Positions 8,000 through 17,106 are shown, counted from the first letter of the stretch. The stretch is 64,000 nucleotides of DNA from Myxococcus stipitatus (GCF_037414475.1 NZ_CP147913.1:3968001-4032000); one strand, 5' to 3'. Program-made: numbers and translations. Notes: generated by a model from the sequence alone, not told the origin.

Positions 8000-9417
8000 G
8001 CGGCCTGCGCCGCCGCGGTTGCGGGAAGGTGAATATGGAATTCACTACCCCGGCCGGCTTCGCTTCGCACAGAGATTGTTCCTCCGTGACGTTGCACCAT
8101 GTTGGCCACAATGGCCAGCCCCAAGCCCGTCCCACGCGTCTTGGTTGTGAAAAGCGGTTCGAAAATCTTGGGCAGCACGTCCGGTGGGATGCCCGCCCCG
8201 TCATCTATCACGCGAATGGCCCAGGGCCCCGTGTCTTGTCCTTCCGCCAGCACTGAAACCTGTCCTGTCCTTCCCGTTGGCATCGCCTCTACCGCGTTCT
8301 GCACCAGGTTCACCAGGACCTGACGGAACTGCTCCTTGTCCAGACACGGCACCGGAAGCGACTCGGGGACTTCATTGAGGATGCGCACGCCGTCGCGGGG
8401 AGGCACGACGCCAATGGCCTCGTCCACGAGAGGTCGCAACGGACACGGCTGAAGCGCGGGCGGACGCTCACGCGCGAAGTCCAGCAGGTCCGAGATGATT
8501 TTGGCGCACGCGCCCAACTCCCGCTCCATGACGCCGAGGAACTGGGGGACCCGTGGGTCATCCGCCGCCCCAATCACATCCCGGCTCAGTCGTCGGGAGA
8601 GGTAGGCGTGTGCGTTGCGCACGGCGGCCAGGGGATTGCGCAGCTCATGACCCACGCTGGCGGCGAGTTGACCCACCGCGGCCAGCTTCTCCACGCGGAT
8701 GAGGTGCTCCTGGAAGCCACTCAACTCGCGCAGCGCGCGGTCCAGCGCGGCGGACTTCTCCTCCTCGCGCTCGCGCGCCAGCTCCAGCTCCGCGCGCCGC
8801 ACGGCGACCTCCCGCATCTCCCGCCGCATCCCACGTCCGGCGTGCAGCAGCACCATGTTCAGGATGCCGACCCAGAAGGCATGCTCCAGGAAGCGCCACC
8901 ACTCCGGGTCCACGATGCCGTACACGGACTCCGGCCAGAGGAAGCCTCGGATGATGTGGTCCGCGACGGTGGCGCACGACGCGGACAGCAGCACCCACGG
9001 GTCGCGGTACAGCGAGAGGAAGGCCAGCGACACGAAGACGTGGAAGTGTGTCTCCAGGCGCCCACCCGTCAGGTGGATGAGCAGCGAGGACCACAGCATC
9101 TGCGCCAGCGCCACCCCGTGCCGGGTCGCCGCGTCCCCCGGACGCCAGCGCGCCAGGGCAATGGGAAACACGGTGAGCGCGGCGCCCAGGAAGAGCGCCG
9201 CATACACATGCGCGTGCGGCGCGCCGTCCTTGCCCCTCCAGCCATACGGCGCGACGAAGAGCGCCACGAGGATGCCGAAGGCCCACTGCGCCAGCATCAA
9301 CCCCGCGAAGAGGCGGTCCGTGCGGCGGCGCACGGCGCCCAGGTGCTCCCGGAACAGAAGGACCGCGCGTTCCTTCAATGCCACCGTCGGGCCGCTGACG
9401 TCCTCCGAGAGCCTCAT
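7996..9417 (-). CDS. Membrane sensor histidine kinase with His-rich transmembrane sensor
   Basis: The N-terminal ~215 residues hold about five hydrophobic segments; one loop/helix pair reads HLTGGRLETHFHVFVSLAFL followed by a conserved-looking VADHIIRG, so histidines and acidic residues cluster at the membrane. A coiled coil (AELELAREREEEKSAALDRALREL) leads to the kinase core: H-box VGHELRNPLAAVRN, N-box LVNLVQNAVEAMP, lid RVIDDGAGIPPDVLPKIFEPLFTTK and GLGLAIV. I choose the ATG at 9417, which forms an ATGA overlap with the stop of the upstream thioredoxin-like gene. The pairing suggests a redox or metal/heme-linked input, which is inference. Confidence 0.92.
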   Translation of the reverse strand: MRLSEDVSGPTVALKERAVLLFREHLGAVRRRTDRLFAGLMLAQWAFGILVALFVAPYGWRGKDGAPHAHVYAALFLGAALTVFPIALARWRPGDAATRHGVALAQMLWSSLLIHLTGGRLETHFHVFVSLAFLSLYRDPWVLLSASCATVADHIIRGFLWPESVYGIVDPEWWRFLEHAFWVGILNMVLLHAGRGMRREMREVAVRRAELELAREREEEKSAALDRALRELSGFQEHLIRVEKLAAVGQLAASVGHELRNPLAAVRNAHAYLSRRLSRDVIGAADDPRVPQFLGVMERELGACAKIISDLLDFARERPPALQPCPLRPLVDEAIGVVPPRDGVRILNEVPESLPVPCLDKEQFRQVLVNLVQNAVEAMPTGRTGQVSVLAEGQDTGPWAIRVIDDGAGIPPDVLPKIFEPLFTTKTRGTGLGLAIVANMVQRHGGTISVRSEAGRGSEFHIHLPATAAAQAA

Positions 9418-10043
9418 GGGGTGTTCGTGGCCCGGACCTCGGGCGGTTCCTCCAATGCGCAACCGTAGACCGCGTGTTGTGACGTCCCGCCCGACCCACC
9501 CGCCTCCCGGAGCAGCGCCTCCACGGCGTCCCGCCCTGGATTGTCGCCTCGGTGCCCTCGCGCCACGGTGAGCCCACCGCTGAAGCGAAGCCGACCTTGC
9601 GCATCATAGAGCAAGGAGTGTCCAGAAGTGACGGCTCCGAACAATCGGGCTTGTGTCCCCCCTTCATCCGCGAGCACGCGGACGCCTGGAATCCCCGCGG
9701 CGGCGCGCCACAGGGGGCCTTGCGTCCAGTCCCCGGACGTCCCCTCGGGTCGGAGGAACAGCACCCGCGCATCCAGCTGGCCTCGAGCGTGCTCCATCAC
9801 CACCGCCAGCTCCCCCAGGCTCGCGCGAGTGCAGGGACAGCGCGGGTGCGCCAGCATCACCAACGTGGGCCGCCCCTCGGCACGAGGGGGGTGCGCCGCC
9901 TGGGGCCACTGCGCCGGGGCCTCATGCGTGGCGCCGGGGGTGAGGGAATGTCGGGTCAGCAGCGCGAAGCCCACGCCGACGGCGGCCAGCCACAGCAACC
10001 CCAACCCCACCCACATCCCCCGCGCGATGGCGGGACGCTTCAT
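9414..10043 (-). CDS. Membrane-anchored thioredoxin-like protein (RedB-like)
   Basis: A protein of about 209 residues with an N-terminal transmembrane anchor (GLGLLWLAAVGVGFALL) followed by a periplasmic domain. The motif HPRCPCTRASLGELA resembles the active-site region of thioredoxin-like folds with CPC in place of CxxC, and the later LLYDAQGRLRFSGGLT resembles the beta-hairpin of TlpA/RedB-type proteins. I start at the ATG overlapping the stop of the preceding response regulator gene (ATGA), not the ATG four codons further upstream. Its own stop overlaps the start of the membrane histidine kinase, so the three genes are translationally coupled and likely function together. An extra Cys lies near the C-terminus. 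Confidence 0.75.
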   Translation of the reverse strand: MKRPAIARGMWVGLGLLWLAAVGVGFALLTRHSLTPGATHEAPAQWPQAAHPPRAEGRPTLVMLAHPRCPCTRASLGELAVVMEHARGQLDARVLFLRPEGTSGDWTQGPLWRAAAGIPGVRVLADEGGTQARLFGAVTSGHSLLYDAQGRLRFSGGLTVARGHRGDNPGRDAVEALLREAGGSGGTSQHAVYGCALEEPPEVRATNTP

Positions 10044-10477
10044 CGAGAACCCCATTTGTGCTCGGCCAGCCCCGACGAGAGCCGGCTCATCTCGCGCTTG
10101 AGTCTGGCAGAGGCCGCGGCGCGGTGGATCATCCCGATGAGGTCCGGGGGCTGGTAGGGCTTGAGCACCAGGTAGAAGAGGCCCTGGGCATCCAGCCTGT
10201 CGCGCCAGTCGAGGTACTCGCGGCAGCCCGTCACCAGCACGCCCGCCAGGTGCGGGTCACGGGTGACAGCTTCGCGCAACAGCAGGATGCCGCTGGGCCC
10301 GGGCATGTGGAGGTCCGTGCACAGCACGTCGAAGCGTCCACGCGCCAGCAGCACACGCGCGGCATGAGCGTCACGCGCGGTCTGGACGTCGAAGTCCTCG
10401 GAGAGCACGGCCGCGGTGGTGGCGAGGACGGGTGCCTCGTCATCCACCAGCAGCACCTGGAGCCGCGGGGCATTCAT
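10040..10477 (-). CDS. Single-domain response regulator
   Basis: First gene of the minus-strand signalling cluster. Receiver motifs are intact: LLVDDEAP, phosphoacceptor in VLCTDLHMPGPSG, VLVTG switch and VLKPYQPP. A short Arg-rich tail of ~20 residues follows, too small for an output domain. I start at MNAPRLQ, directly before the receiver fold; the longest frame would add 25 unconvincing residues. The stop codon overlaps the ATG of the thioredoxin-like gene. It may be a target of the cluster's kinases that signals by protein interaction. Confidence 0.9.
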   Translation of the reverse strand: MNAPRLQVLLVDDEAPVLATTAAVLSEDFDVQTARDAHAARVLLARGRFDVLCTDLHMPGPSGILLLREAVTRDPHLAGVLVTGCREYLDWRDRLDAQGLFYLVLKPYQPPDLIGMIHRAAASARLKREMSRLSSGLAEHKWGSR

Positions 10478-10655
10478 GGCGGGGACGGGCCCGGAAGATA
10501 ACGCCGACCCCGTCCGGGCGTGAGGGGATGTGGCGGACTGTTCTCCAATCACTGGCGCTCCAGCACCTCCGCGCTAGAGGGTGGGCACCTACACACGCCT
10601 GGGCGCGCTCAGGGGGCCGCTCGCCTGGTGGCCCTCGAGATGGCTCCACACGGGC

Positions 10656-12107
10656 TCACGGGAACTTCGTGAAGCGGCCCTTCGCCATGAACACGTGCGG
10701 GTCGTCGATGATGATTTGGGTGGCCGCGTCCTGGCGCCAGAGGTTGATGAGCCCGTCCATGAACTCGTGGGTGAGCGGGAAGTAGATTTCGCCGCGGGGA
10801 GGCTTCTCCATCAGCACCCACTCGTACACCTGGCGCTCGGGCGGTTGCGGGCTGCCCACCGCGTAGAGTTCGTCGCGCCGGTCCGCCAGCAGGGCCACGA
10901 AGTTGCCGCCCACGAGCGCGGGGCCCGACTGCGCCTTCGTAAGCAGGTCCACGCCCCGGGCGATGCTCTCCATCCGTCCGGGGACCTCCGGGCAACGGAC
11001 CGGGTACACCTGGGGCGTCATCAGCGTCCGCCAGCAGGAGCGCAGGTTGTTCTCGTTGGTGGTGATGAGCAGCGCCAACGTGCTCACCAACACCCAGGCC
11101 GGGGGCCTGCGGGCGCGCAGCACGGGGAGCAAGCCCATCAGCGCCGCGGCCATCAGCGGCGCGCTGTAGTGGAAGCGCCAGGCCATGCCCAGGAAGCGGA
11201 TGCCCATCAACGGGAGCAGCACCAGCAACCAGCCCCAGTCCGGCCTCAAGCGCTCGCGCCACGTCCAGATGAGCAGCGGCGCCAGGGCCACCAACAGGGA
11301 GCCGACGCGGGAGAGCTGCGCGGGCTCCACGCGGAGCCAGAGGTACGGGCGCCACCCCTCCTCCAGTCCCCGGGTGAGCCGCTCCGAGTGGTCGAACGTG
11401 GGCCCCATGAGCCAGGGCCGCAGCCCATAGACACCCACGAGCCACACCGCGGACACCCCGGCGACGCCCACCGCGAAGCGCCGGTCACCGCGCAGCCACA
11501 GCGCCGCGGCGAGCATGAAGCCCACGAAGACGAACTCCTCCTTGCAGGCGAACAGCAGCACCAACGCCACCAGCAGCAGCCCGTTGCGGCGAAGGTGGAA
11601 GGCCACTCCCGCGAGCACCCACGGCAGCACGGACCACGTCGTGGGGTGGATGGGGTACTTCAGCGCATCCACGGCGCCCACCGACAGCAACAGGAGGCTC
11701 GCCGTCAACACCGTGGACGCACGGCTCAGCAGGCCCCGCGCGTGAAGCCAGAGCAGGGGCGCCAACGCCAGCAGCACGAAGAGGGACTCGGTCACCAGGC
11801 CCGCCCACATCGCGGGCAACACCTCGGCCAGGGGCTGCGCCAGCCACAGGATGGGGTCGAAGTGGTCGTTGAAGATGGCGGCCTGACGCCCGGTCAGCCA
11901 GGGATTGGGGTTCGCAAGCGACATGCGCCCGATGGCCTGGGAGTAGATGCCCGTGTCGTAGTTCGCGAAGCAGGCCCGCGCGGCCTGCAACCACGTGGGC
12001 GCGACCACCAGCAGGCCCCAGGCACACACGACGAGGGGTATCCCAAGACGTCCGAGCCAGCGGAGGGGCCACGAACGCGCGGAGGCTTCAGGAAGAGGGG
12101 GCGTCAC
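10656..12107 (-). CDS. DUF2079 polytopic membrane protein
   Basis: A 483-residue protein with about ten hydrophobic helices. The first periplasmic loop carries the DUF2079 hallmark FANYDTGIYSQAI and the FNDHFDPILWLAQPL segment. The family resembles membrane glycosyltransferases of the GT-C fold in topology, but its reaction is not established. A soluble C-terminal region (from about residue 370) contains CPEVPGRMESIARGV and the end GRFTKFP. Starts with GTG at 12107. It appears monocistronic. Confidence 0.85.
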   Translation of the reverse strand: MTPPLPEASARSWPLRWLGRLGIPLVVCAWGLLVVAPTWLQAARACFANYDTGIYSQAIGRMSLANPNPWLTGRQAAIFNDHFDPILWLAQPLAEVLPAMWAGLVTESLFVLLALAPLLWLHARGLLSRASTVLTASLLLLSVGAVDALKYPIHPTTWSVLPWVLAGVAFHLRRNGLLLVALVLLFACKEEFVFVGFMLAAALWLRGDRRFAVGVAGVSAVWLVGVYGLRPWLMGPTFDHSERLTRGLEEGWRPYLWLRVEPAQLSRVGSLLVALAPLLIWTWRERLRPDWGWLLVLLPLMGIRFLGMAWRFHYSAPLMAAALMGLLPVLRARRPPAWVLVSTLALLITTNENNLRSCWRTLMTPQVYPVRCPEVPGRMESIARGVDLLTKAQSGPALVGGNFVALLADRRDELYAVGSPQPPERQVYEWVLMEKPPRGEIYFPLTHEFMDGLINLWRQDAATQIIIDDPHVFMAKGRFTKFP

Positions 12108-12218
12108 GGGAGAGTGCGTCGGACAGGAGCAGCCACGGCTCCGGGGTCCCCCGTCTAACGCACTCCCTCACGCCATGTCATTCAATCCAGGTGGGCGCGA
12201 AAGCCACGCTGCCCCGGC

Positions 12219-12557
12219 TCAGTGGCGATACTGCTCGTGCTGGGCCTGCGTGTAGTGCTGGAGCTGCCGGCGCGCGGCCTCGAACGCATCCGTCACGGCC
12301 TGGTAGGGGTCCTCATGCGCGGCGTGCTCGGCCGCGGTCCGGCCCGCGCTGATGTCCTTGCCCGGCACGTGCAGGTCCACCCGCACGCGGAACTGATGCC
12401 CGTGATGCTGATGCCGGTGCGGCTCGTCCACGACGACATGGCATCCCACGATGCCATCGAAGAACTGCTCGAGCTTGGCCGCATGGTCGCGAATGTGTTC
12501 GTTGAGGGCCTCGCTCGTCGCCATGCCCCGGTAGGTAATCTGCAACGCTCGCTTCAT
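12219..12557 (-). CDS. HPF/RaiA-family ribosome-associated protein
   Basis: A 112-residue protein beginning MKRALQITYRGMATSEALNEHIRDHAAKLEQFFDGIVGCHVVVDEP, matching the short ribosome hibernation/RaiA fold (beta-alpha-beta3-alpha). Conserved features are the N-terminal strand, the helix ending KLEQFFD and the C-terminal helix DAFEAARRQLQHY. The C-terminal half is unusually His-rich (HRHQHHGHQF). Family members bind the 30S decoding region and silence or dimerise ribosomes in stationary phase. It starts inside a longer open frame; the N-terminal strand begins exactly at this ATG. Confidence 0.85.
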   Translation of the reverse strand: MKRALQITYRGMATSEALNEHIRDHAAKLEQFFDGIVGCHVVVDEPHRHQHHGHQFRVRVDLHVPGKDISAGRTAAEHAAHEDPYQAVTDAFEAARRQLQHYTQAQHEQYRH

Positions 12558-12742
12558 CGTTGGCCTCGGGTCTGGCCCCATCCGCGTGGGGCTGGATTGC
12601 AATCCTCCCCATTGCATCTGGCCGGCCAGCGCCAACCCCTCGGAATGTCAGCATCAGGGCCCCAGGGCTTCCGCAGCCTTTGCGGCGAAATGGGACGGCA
12701 CGCAGTCCCTGCGGGGCGGTCCGCCCCAACCTCGTGGCGAGG

Positions 12743-13744
12743 CTACCGGCTCGCATCCAGCACGGCCGCGCCACGCACGTGCCCCTCGCGCAGCGCGGTG
12801 AGCGCCTCGTTCGCGGCGGAGAGCGGGAACACCTCCACCTCCGTGCGCACGGGCACCTGGGGCGCGAGCATCAGGAAGTCCAGCGCATCCGCGCGCGTGA
12901 GGTTCGCCACCGAGCGCACCACGCGCTCCTCCCAGAGCAGCTCATACGGGAACGACGGCACATCACTCATGTGGATGCCGCCGCACACCACCACGCCGCC
13001 CTTGTCCACGGCGCGCAGCGCGGCGGGCACCAGCGCCCCCACGGGAGCAAAGAGGATGGCCGCGTCCAAGGGCTCCGGGGGCACCTCATCCGAGCCCCCC
13101 GCCCACACCGCGCCCAGCTCCCTGGCGAAGTGCTGCCCCGCGTCGTCTCCGGGCCGGGTGAAGGCAAACACGCGCCGTCCCTGATGACGCGCCACCTGGA
13201 TGAGCACATGCGCGGCGGCGCCAAAGCCATACATCCCCAGCCGCACGCTGTCTCCCGCCATGCGCAGGCTGCGAAAGCCGATGAGCCCCGCGCACATCAA
13301 CGGCGCGACGTGGACGTCCTCGTCGTTCGCGGGCAGCGGGAAGCAGAAGCGGTGGTGCGCCACGGTGTACTCCGCGTAACCCCCATCCACCTGGTAACCG
13401 GTGAAGCGCGCGTAGTCGCAGAGGTTCTCGCGGCCGGAGACGCAGAAGCGGCACTGGCCGCACGTCCATCCAAGCCAGGGCACGCCCACGCGGGTGCCCA
13501 CCTCCAGCCCCATCACCTCGGCGCCCGCCTCGACGACAGTGGCCACCACTTCATGGCCCGGCACCACGGGCAGCTTGGGCCGGGGCAGCTCCCCGTCCAC
13601 CAGGTGCAGGTCCGTGCGGCACACCGCGCACGCATGCACCCGCAGCAGCACCTCCCGCGGCCCCGGACGCGGCACGGGCCACCGCTCCTCTCGAAGCGGC
13701 TGCCCGGGTGCGTGGAGAACCATCACACGCATGGTGCCTTCCAT
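12743..13744 (-). CDS. Zinc-dependent alcohol dehydrogenase (MDR family)
   Basis: Medium-chain dehydrogenase of 333 residues. The GroES-like half carries the catalytic zinc site (CAVCRTDLHLVDG, PGHEVVATV) and the four-Cys structural zinc site (CGQCRFCVSGRENLC). The Rossmann half has GMYGFGAAAHVLIQVARHQG for NAD(P) binding. Sequence style is close to the AdhA-like primary alcohol dehydrogenases, but the substrate is not predictable. An alternative start is the ATG four codons later (MRVMVLHAPG). Genes on either side are unrelated. Confidence 0.92.
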   Translation of the reverse strand: MEGTMRVMVLHAPGQPLREERWPVPRPGPREVLLRVHACAVCRTDLHLVDGELPRPKLPVVPGHEVVATVVEAGAEVMGLEVGTRVGVPWLGWTCGQCRFCVSGRENLCDYARFTGYQVDGGYAEYTVAHHRFCFPLPANDEDVHVAPLMCAGLIGFRSLRMAGDSVRLGMYGFGAAAHVLIQVARHQGRRVFAFTRPGDDAGQHFARELGAVWAGGSDEVPPEPLDAAILFAPVGALVPAALRAVDKGGVVVCGGIHMSDVPSFPYELLWEERVVRSVANLTRADALDFLMLAPQVPVRTEVEVFPLSAANEALTALREGHVRGAAVLDASR

Positions 13745-13843
13745 GGGGTCGCTCCCTCCGCCGCCTCACTCGACAAAGAGGCGGTCAGAGGGAACTTGGG
13801 GGGCGCCTCGCTCGTCGGGAAGCGCCCCTGGACGCTCCGCCCA

Positions 13844-15340
13844 TCAAATCTGGATGCCCGCGAGGATGCCCGGCCAGGTACGCACGGTGGTGCGCCCGCT
13901 CTCGGAGGTCTCCTTCCACTCCGGCCCGATGCCCAGCTCCTTCCACGGGTCGCTGCCGTTCCACGTCACGAGCGTGTTGGCGCTCACCCCGCCGAACACC
14001 GCGAAGCGGCGCGCCACCTGCCAGCCCGCAATCAAGCGCAGCTGTCCCAGCACGTGGTTGGTGTCGTCCTCGAAGTCGAAGAGGCGGTTCGCATGCACGC
14101 TGGAGCCCATGAGGTCCATGTCGACGAAGAAGCGCCCCAGCGGAATGTGGCCACCGATGCCCAGCCCCATCGTGTAGCGGCGCCGGTCTCCGCCCATGGG
14201 CGGCGTCAGGCCCACGTTGAGCAACGTGTAGATGTGCTGCCCGCCCAGCTTCAGGCTCAGGTTCGTCAGCGCCACGTCGCTCGCCCACACCTGCACGTTC
14301 GCCTGACCGTTGCCCACGAAGCTCAAGAGGCCCACCGACTCGCCTTGCGTCTCGCCCGCCACGTTCACCAGGCCCACCTGCGCGCCGTCGATGCGGCTGG
14401 CCACGTTCACCAGGCCCACCTGCGCGCCATCCACCGAGCCGCCCACGTTGATGATGGACACCTGCGCGCCGGACAGCTTGCCCGCGTAGCTCACGCCCGA
14501 CGACATCTGCAGGCCCGACAGGTCCGAGGCCACGTTGACGCCCGCCGCCATCTGCACGCCGCGCGAGACGCCGCTCGCCACGTTGCCGCCCACCGCCATC
14601 TGCAAGCCATTGAGCGACTCGCCCGCCAGGTTGCCACCCACGCCCAGCTGCGCGCCCAGCACCTTGCCCGTCACCACGTTGGCGCCCACCGTCATCTGCG
14701 AGCCATCCAGCGAGCCCGTCACCACGTTGGCGCCCACCGAGGCCAGGACCCCCGTCGCGCCACCGCGCACGATGTTGGTGCCCACCGAGGCCAGCAGCCC
14801 CTCCGAGTCCTTCGTCAGGATGTTGCCGCCCACCGCGAAGAGCGAGCCGTTCACCGGGCCCTGCACGATGTTGACGCCCGTGGTGGCCAGCACGCCGCTG
14901 GAGCCACCCTCGCCCACGAAGTTGCCGCCCAGCGACAACCCCAGCGCCCGGATGCGCTTGGCCTGCGTGGCGATGAGCCCGATGGACACGTCATGCACCT
15001 GGTTGCGCTGGGAGAAGCCGGAGGTGCTCAGGCCCGGCACCACCGCGAAGCTGAAGGGCACGTGGACTTCGTCGGCGCCCGCCTTCGCCTGGGCCTGCAC
15101 CGCCGTGGGCGCATCCGGGGCCGCCGCCGCGCCCGTGGTGCCCACCGCCGCCGCCTCCACCAGGGGAGGCGCCGCCATCGCCCGCTCCACCCCGGGACCC
15201 TCCACCGCCGGCGCCGCGCTCCCCGTGGCGTCCGCCGCGGGCACGGGCGCCTGCTCGGCTCCCTTCGACTCCTCGGCGCCAGCGGACATCGCCACCATCG
15301 CCGCCATGACGCCCGCACACACCGAGACCTTGCGCTTCAT
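13844..15340 (-). CDS. Secreted repeat protein, LA_2272-type surface repeats
   Basis: A 498-residue exported protein. The signal peptide (MKRKVSVCAGVMAAMVAMSAGAEE) starts at an ATG preceded by AGGAAGG. An Ala/Pro/Glu-rich linker follows, then from about residue 95 to 320 a run of short hydrophobic/Gly repeats such as VGANVVTGSLDGSQM and AQVGLVNVASRIDG, the pattern of LA_2272 surface repeats and likely a beta-helix or barrel-like solenoid. The last ~150 residues (LGIGGHIPLGRFFVDMDLMGSS ... FAVFGGVSANTLV) look like amphipathic strands of an outer-membrane beta-barrel. No function is known; envelope localisation is likely. Confidence 0.78.
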   Translation of the reverse strand: MKRKVSVCAGVMAAMVAMSAGAEESKGAEQAPVPAADATGSAAPAVEGPGVERAMAAPPLVEAAAVGTTGAAAAPDAPTAVQAQAKAGADEVHVPFSFAVVPGLSTSGFSQRNQVHDVSIGLIATQAKRIRALGLSLGGNFVGEGGSSGVLATTGVNIVQGPVNGSLFAVGGNILTKDSEGLLASVGTNIVRGGATGVLASVGANVVTGSLDGSQMTVGANVVTGKVLGAQLGVGGNLAGESLNGLQMAVGGNVASGVSRGVQMAAGVNVASDLSGLQMSSGVSYAGKLSGAQVSIINVGGSVDGAQVGLVNVASRIDGAQVGLVNVAGETQGESVGLLSFVGNGQANVQVWASDVALTNLSLKLGGQHIYTLLNVGLTPPMGGDRRRYTMGLGIGGHIPLGRFFVDMDLMGSSVHANRLFDFEDDTNHVLGQLRLIAGWQVARRFAVFGGVSANTLVTWNGSDPWKELGIGPEWKETSESGRTTVRTWPGILAGIQI

Positions 15341-15525
15341 CGCAGAACCTTCCTGAGTTGTTGTCGAGAGGAGCTCCCACCCGCGCGGGGCGCGGGCACC
15401 GGGAGCCCGGTTGCTTCGCGGGGGCAACCACCGCCCCCTTCGCGCAAGGGAACACCGGCCCCGCGAATTCGTGTCACCTGGCCGTCTCGACTCCGGGAAG
15501 GCCGCGCTCCCGCGGCCCGGAACGG

Positions 15526-16020
15526 CTACAGCTCGGGATCCGGCGTGTACTGCACCTCCGCGGTCGCGGAGAGCACCACGCCCGTGCCGGGCTCGCCCGC
15601 GTCATCGTCGCGGCCGACCTCCAGGACCTCGTCCTTCTCGTCCCACTGGCCCAGGTAGTACGAGCCGCCGACGGCCATGCACGCGCGGCCCTCGGCCACC
15701 AGCGTCTCCACCACCTCGCGCTGGTCGCTGACGGCCCGCAACAGCGTCCACGTCTTCCCGTCCGCGCGGAAGTCACCCACCATCTCCAGGAGCTCCGCGT
15801 CGCTGGGCGTGCCGCCCGGCTGCGTCTGGCGCTCCCACCGCCGCCCATCCTTCACCGGCTGGCGGGCCTTCCACGCGCGCCCCAGCTCCAGGAGCTTCTC
15901 CTCCGCCGCGTCCTGCTGCCCATGCATCTCCTCGGGCAGCTCGATTTCCTCCAGCACCAGCAGGGCCGTCTCAATCTGGAGCGCCTTCAGGCACCACTCG
16001 TTCCACGCGGTCTTCAGCAT
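15526..16020 (-). CDS. Hypothetical protein, Trp/Glu-rich
   Basis: A soluble-looking 164-residue protein starting MLKTAWNEWCLKALQIETALLVLEEIELPEEM, with predicted helices in the N-terminal half and a more beta-like C-terminal half (CMAVGGSYYLGQWDEKDEVLEVGRD, VVLSATAEVQYTP). I do not recognise a family. The chosen ATG begins the amphipathic helix; the longer frame upstream is Arg-rich and looks non-coding. No signal peptide and no operon partner: the surface-repeat gene downstream is on the same strand but separated by about 185 bases. Confidence 0.65.
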   Translation of the reverse strand: MLKTAWNEWCLKALQIETALLVLEEIELPEEMHGQQDAAEEKLLELGRAWKARQPVKDGRRWERQTQPGGTPSDAELLEMVGDFRADGKTWTLLRAVSDQREVVETLVAEGRACMAVGGSYYLGQWDEKDEVLEVGRDDDAGEPGTGVVLSATAEVQYTPDPEL

Positions 16021-16199
16021 CGTCGCACTCGCTTTCCTTCTCCGGAGCCCAACCTCGCGGAGCCATCGCGCCTCCCTCCCCCCAGGCGAGAGAGCCCCCG
16101 CCACCTACCACACCCCTCGCCCGCCCTGGCGCCCTCCCACGCCTCCCGTCTGCCCGCGCGCCCCCGCGCTGCCTACGTTTCACGGGCCAGGAGACAGGC

Positions 16200-16670
16200 A
16201 TGAGCACCCAGACACCCAAGCAAGCCACCCGCGACGCCATCGAGCACCTGAGCACCCTCATCCACGGCATCAAGGTCGCGATGATGACCACCGTGGACGC
16301 CGACGGAACCCTGCACAGCCGGCCCATGTGGACCCAGGACCATGACTTCGACGGGGACCTCTGGTTCATCACCCGCGAGCACTCCCACAAGGTGGATGAG
16401 CTGGACGAGGACCACCACGTCAACATCTCCTTCGCCGACCCCTCCCGCGAGCGCTACGTCTCCGTCAGCGGCCGCTGCCAGCTCGTGCGCGACCCGCGCC
16501 GGATGCGGGAGATGTGGAGCCCCGCGCTCGAGGCCTGGTTCCCCCAGGGCCTGGATGATCCAGAGCTCGCCCTGCTGCGCGTGAGCGTTCAGCGCGCGGA
16601 GTCCTGGGACACACCCACTCCGGGCGCTTCCCACCGCCCCCCAGACGTCTCAAATCTCACCTTCTCGTGA
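16200..16670 (+). CDS. Pyridoxamine 5'-phosphate oxidase-like flavoprotein (general stress protein 26 type)
   Basis: A 156-residue split-barrel flavin-binding protein. The core reads KVAMMTTVDADGTLHSRPMWTQDHDFDGDLWFITREHSHKVDELDEDHHVNISFADP, which matches the small COG3871-like subgroup rather than true PdxH. A C-terminal segment (MWSPALEAWFPQGLDDPELALLRVSVQRAESWDTP) is also family-typical. These proteins bind FMN or F420 and reduce unknown substrates; several are stress-induced. ATG at 16200 follows a promoter-like spacer. Confidence 0.87.
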   Translation: MSTQTPKQATRDAIEHLSTLIHGIKVAMMTTVDADGTLHSRPMWTQDHDFDGDLWFITREHSHKVDELDEDHHVNISFADPSRERYVSVSGRCQLVRDPRRMREMWSPALEAWFPQGLDDPELALLRVSVQRAESWDTPTPGASHRPPDVSNLTFS

Positions 16671-17106
16671 CTTAGGGTTGCGCCGGGGTCCGGCAGGCAC
16701 CAATAGAGGCCCGCAGCAGGCAGCATCCCGCTTTCGGACATCCCACCGACCTGGGGGCATTCCTCCCGCTGTCGCCACTTCCCCCCACTCTGAGTCAATC
16801 AGAACCCTCCCACCCTTCGTGCCCATGAATGGTCAGGTGGGTCTCAGTTCTCTCGCGGCGTGATGCTTCCCGGACAGGTGCGCGCGCTCCGCCTTGTACG
16901 CGGGGCTGGGGCGAGCCATCAGTCCCGCCAATGGGAGGCACATGGGCCAGCCCCACATCACATTGAAGTCACCAACGGTTTAGAGTATCAACCATCCGCA
17001 TCCGGGATTTTCCGCATACCCCACGGCAAGCGAGTCGGTGCGCGGCGGAAGTCCCGAAGAAGCCTCAACCCAGGGCGGGTCCCCCGTCCTTCGTAAGGAA
17101 GCCACG
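16671..17106. other. Intergenic region upstream of the inositol-lipid operon
   Basis: About 430 bases without a convincing gene. Its second half is AT-richer than its surroundings and holds the candidate promoter at 16963-16991. The last bases before the ino1 ATG include an AAGGAAG-like ribosome site. I see no repeat or riboswitch fold in the remainder. Confidence 0.6.
16963..16991 (+). promoter_or_regulatory. Candidate sigma-70-type promoter for the inositol-lipid operon
   Basis: TTGAAG (16963-16968) and TATCAA (16986-16991) are separated by 17 bases, close to the -35/-10 consensus, in a locally AT-rich stretch about 115 bases upstream of the first gene. Assigned by eye only; no transcription start data. 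Confidence 0.35.

Noticed and set aside
10581-12158. Long plus-strand open frame opposite the DUF2079 gene
   Set aside because: His/Gln/Arg-rich translation, antisense to a protein with clear membrane helices and DUF2079 motifs.
12560-15658. Very long open frame (over 1000 codons) on the plus strand
   Set aside because: It lies antisense to four well-supported minus-strand genes and its translation is His/Arg/Ala-rich without any fold or motif, a typical shadow of G+C-rich codon bias.
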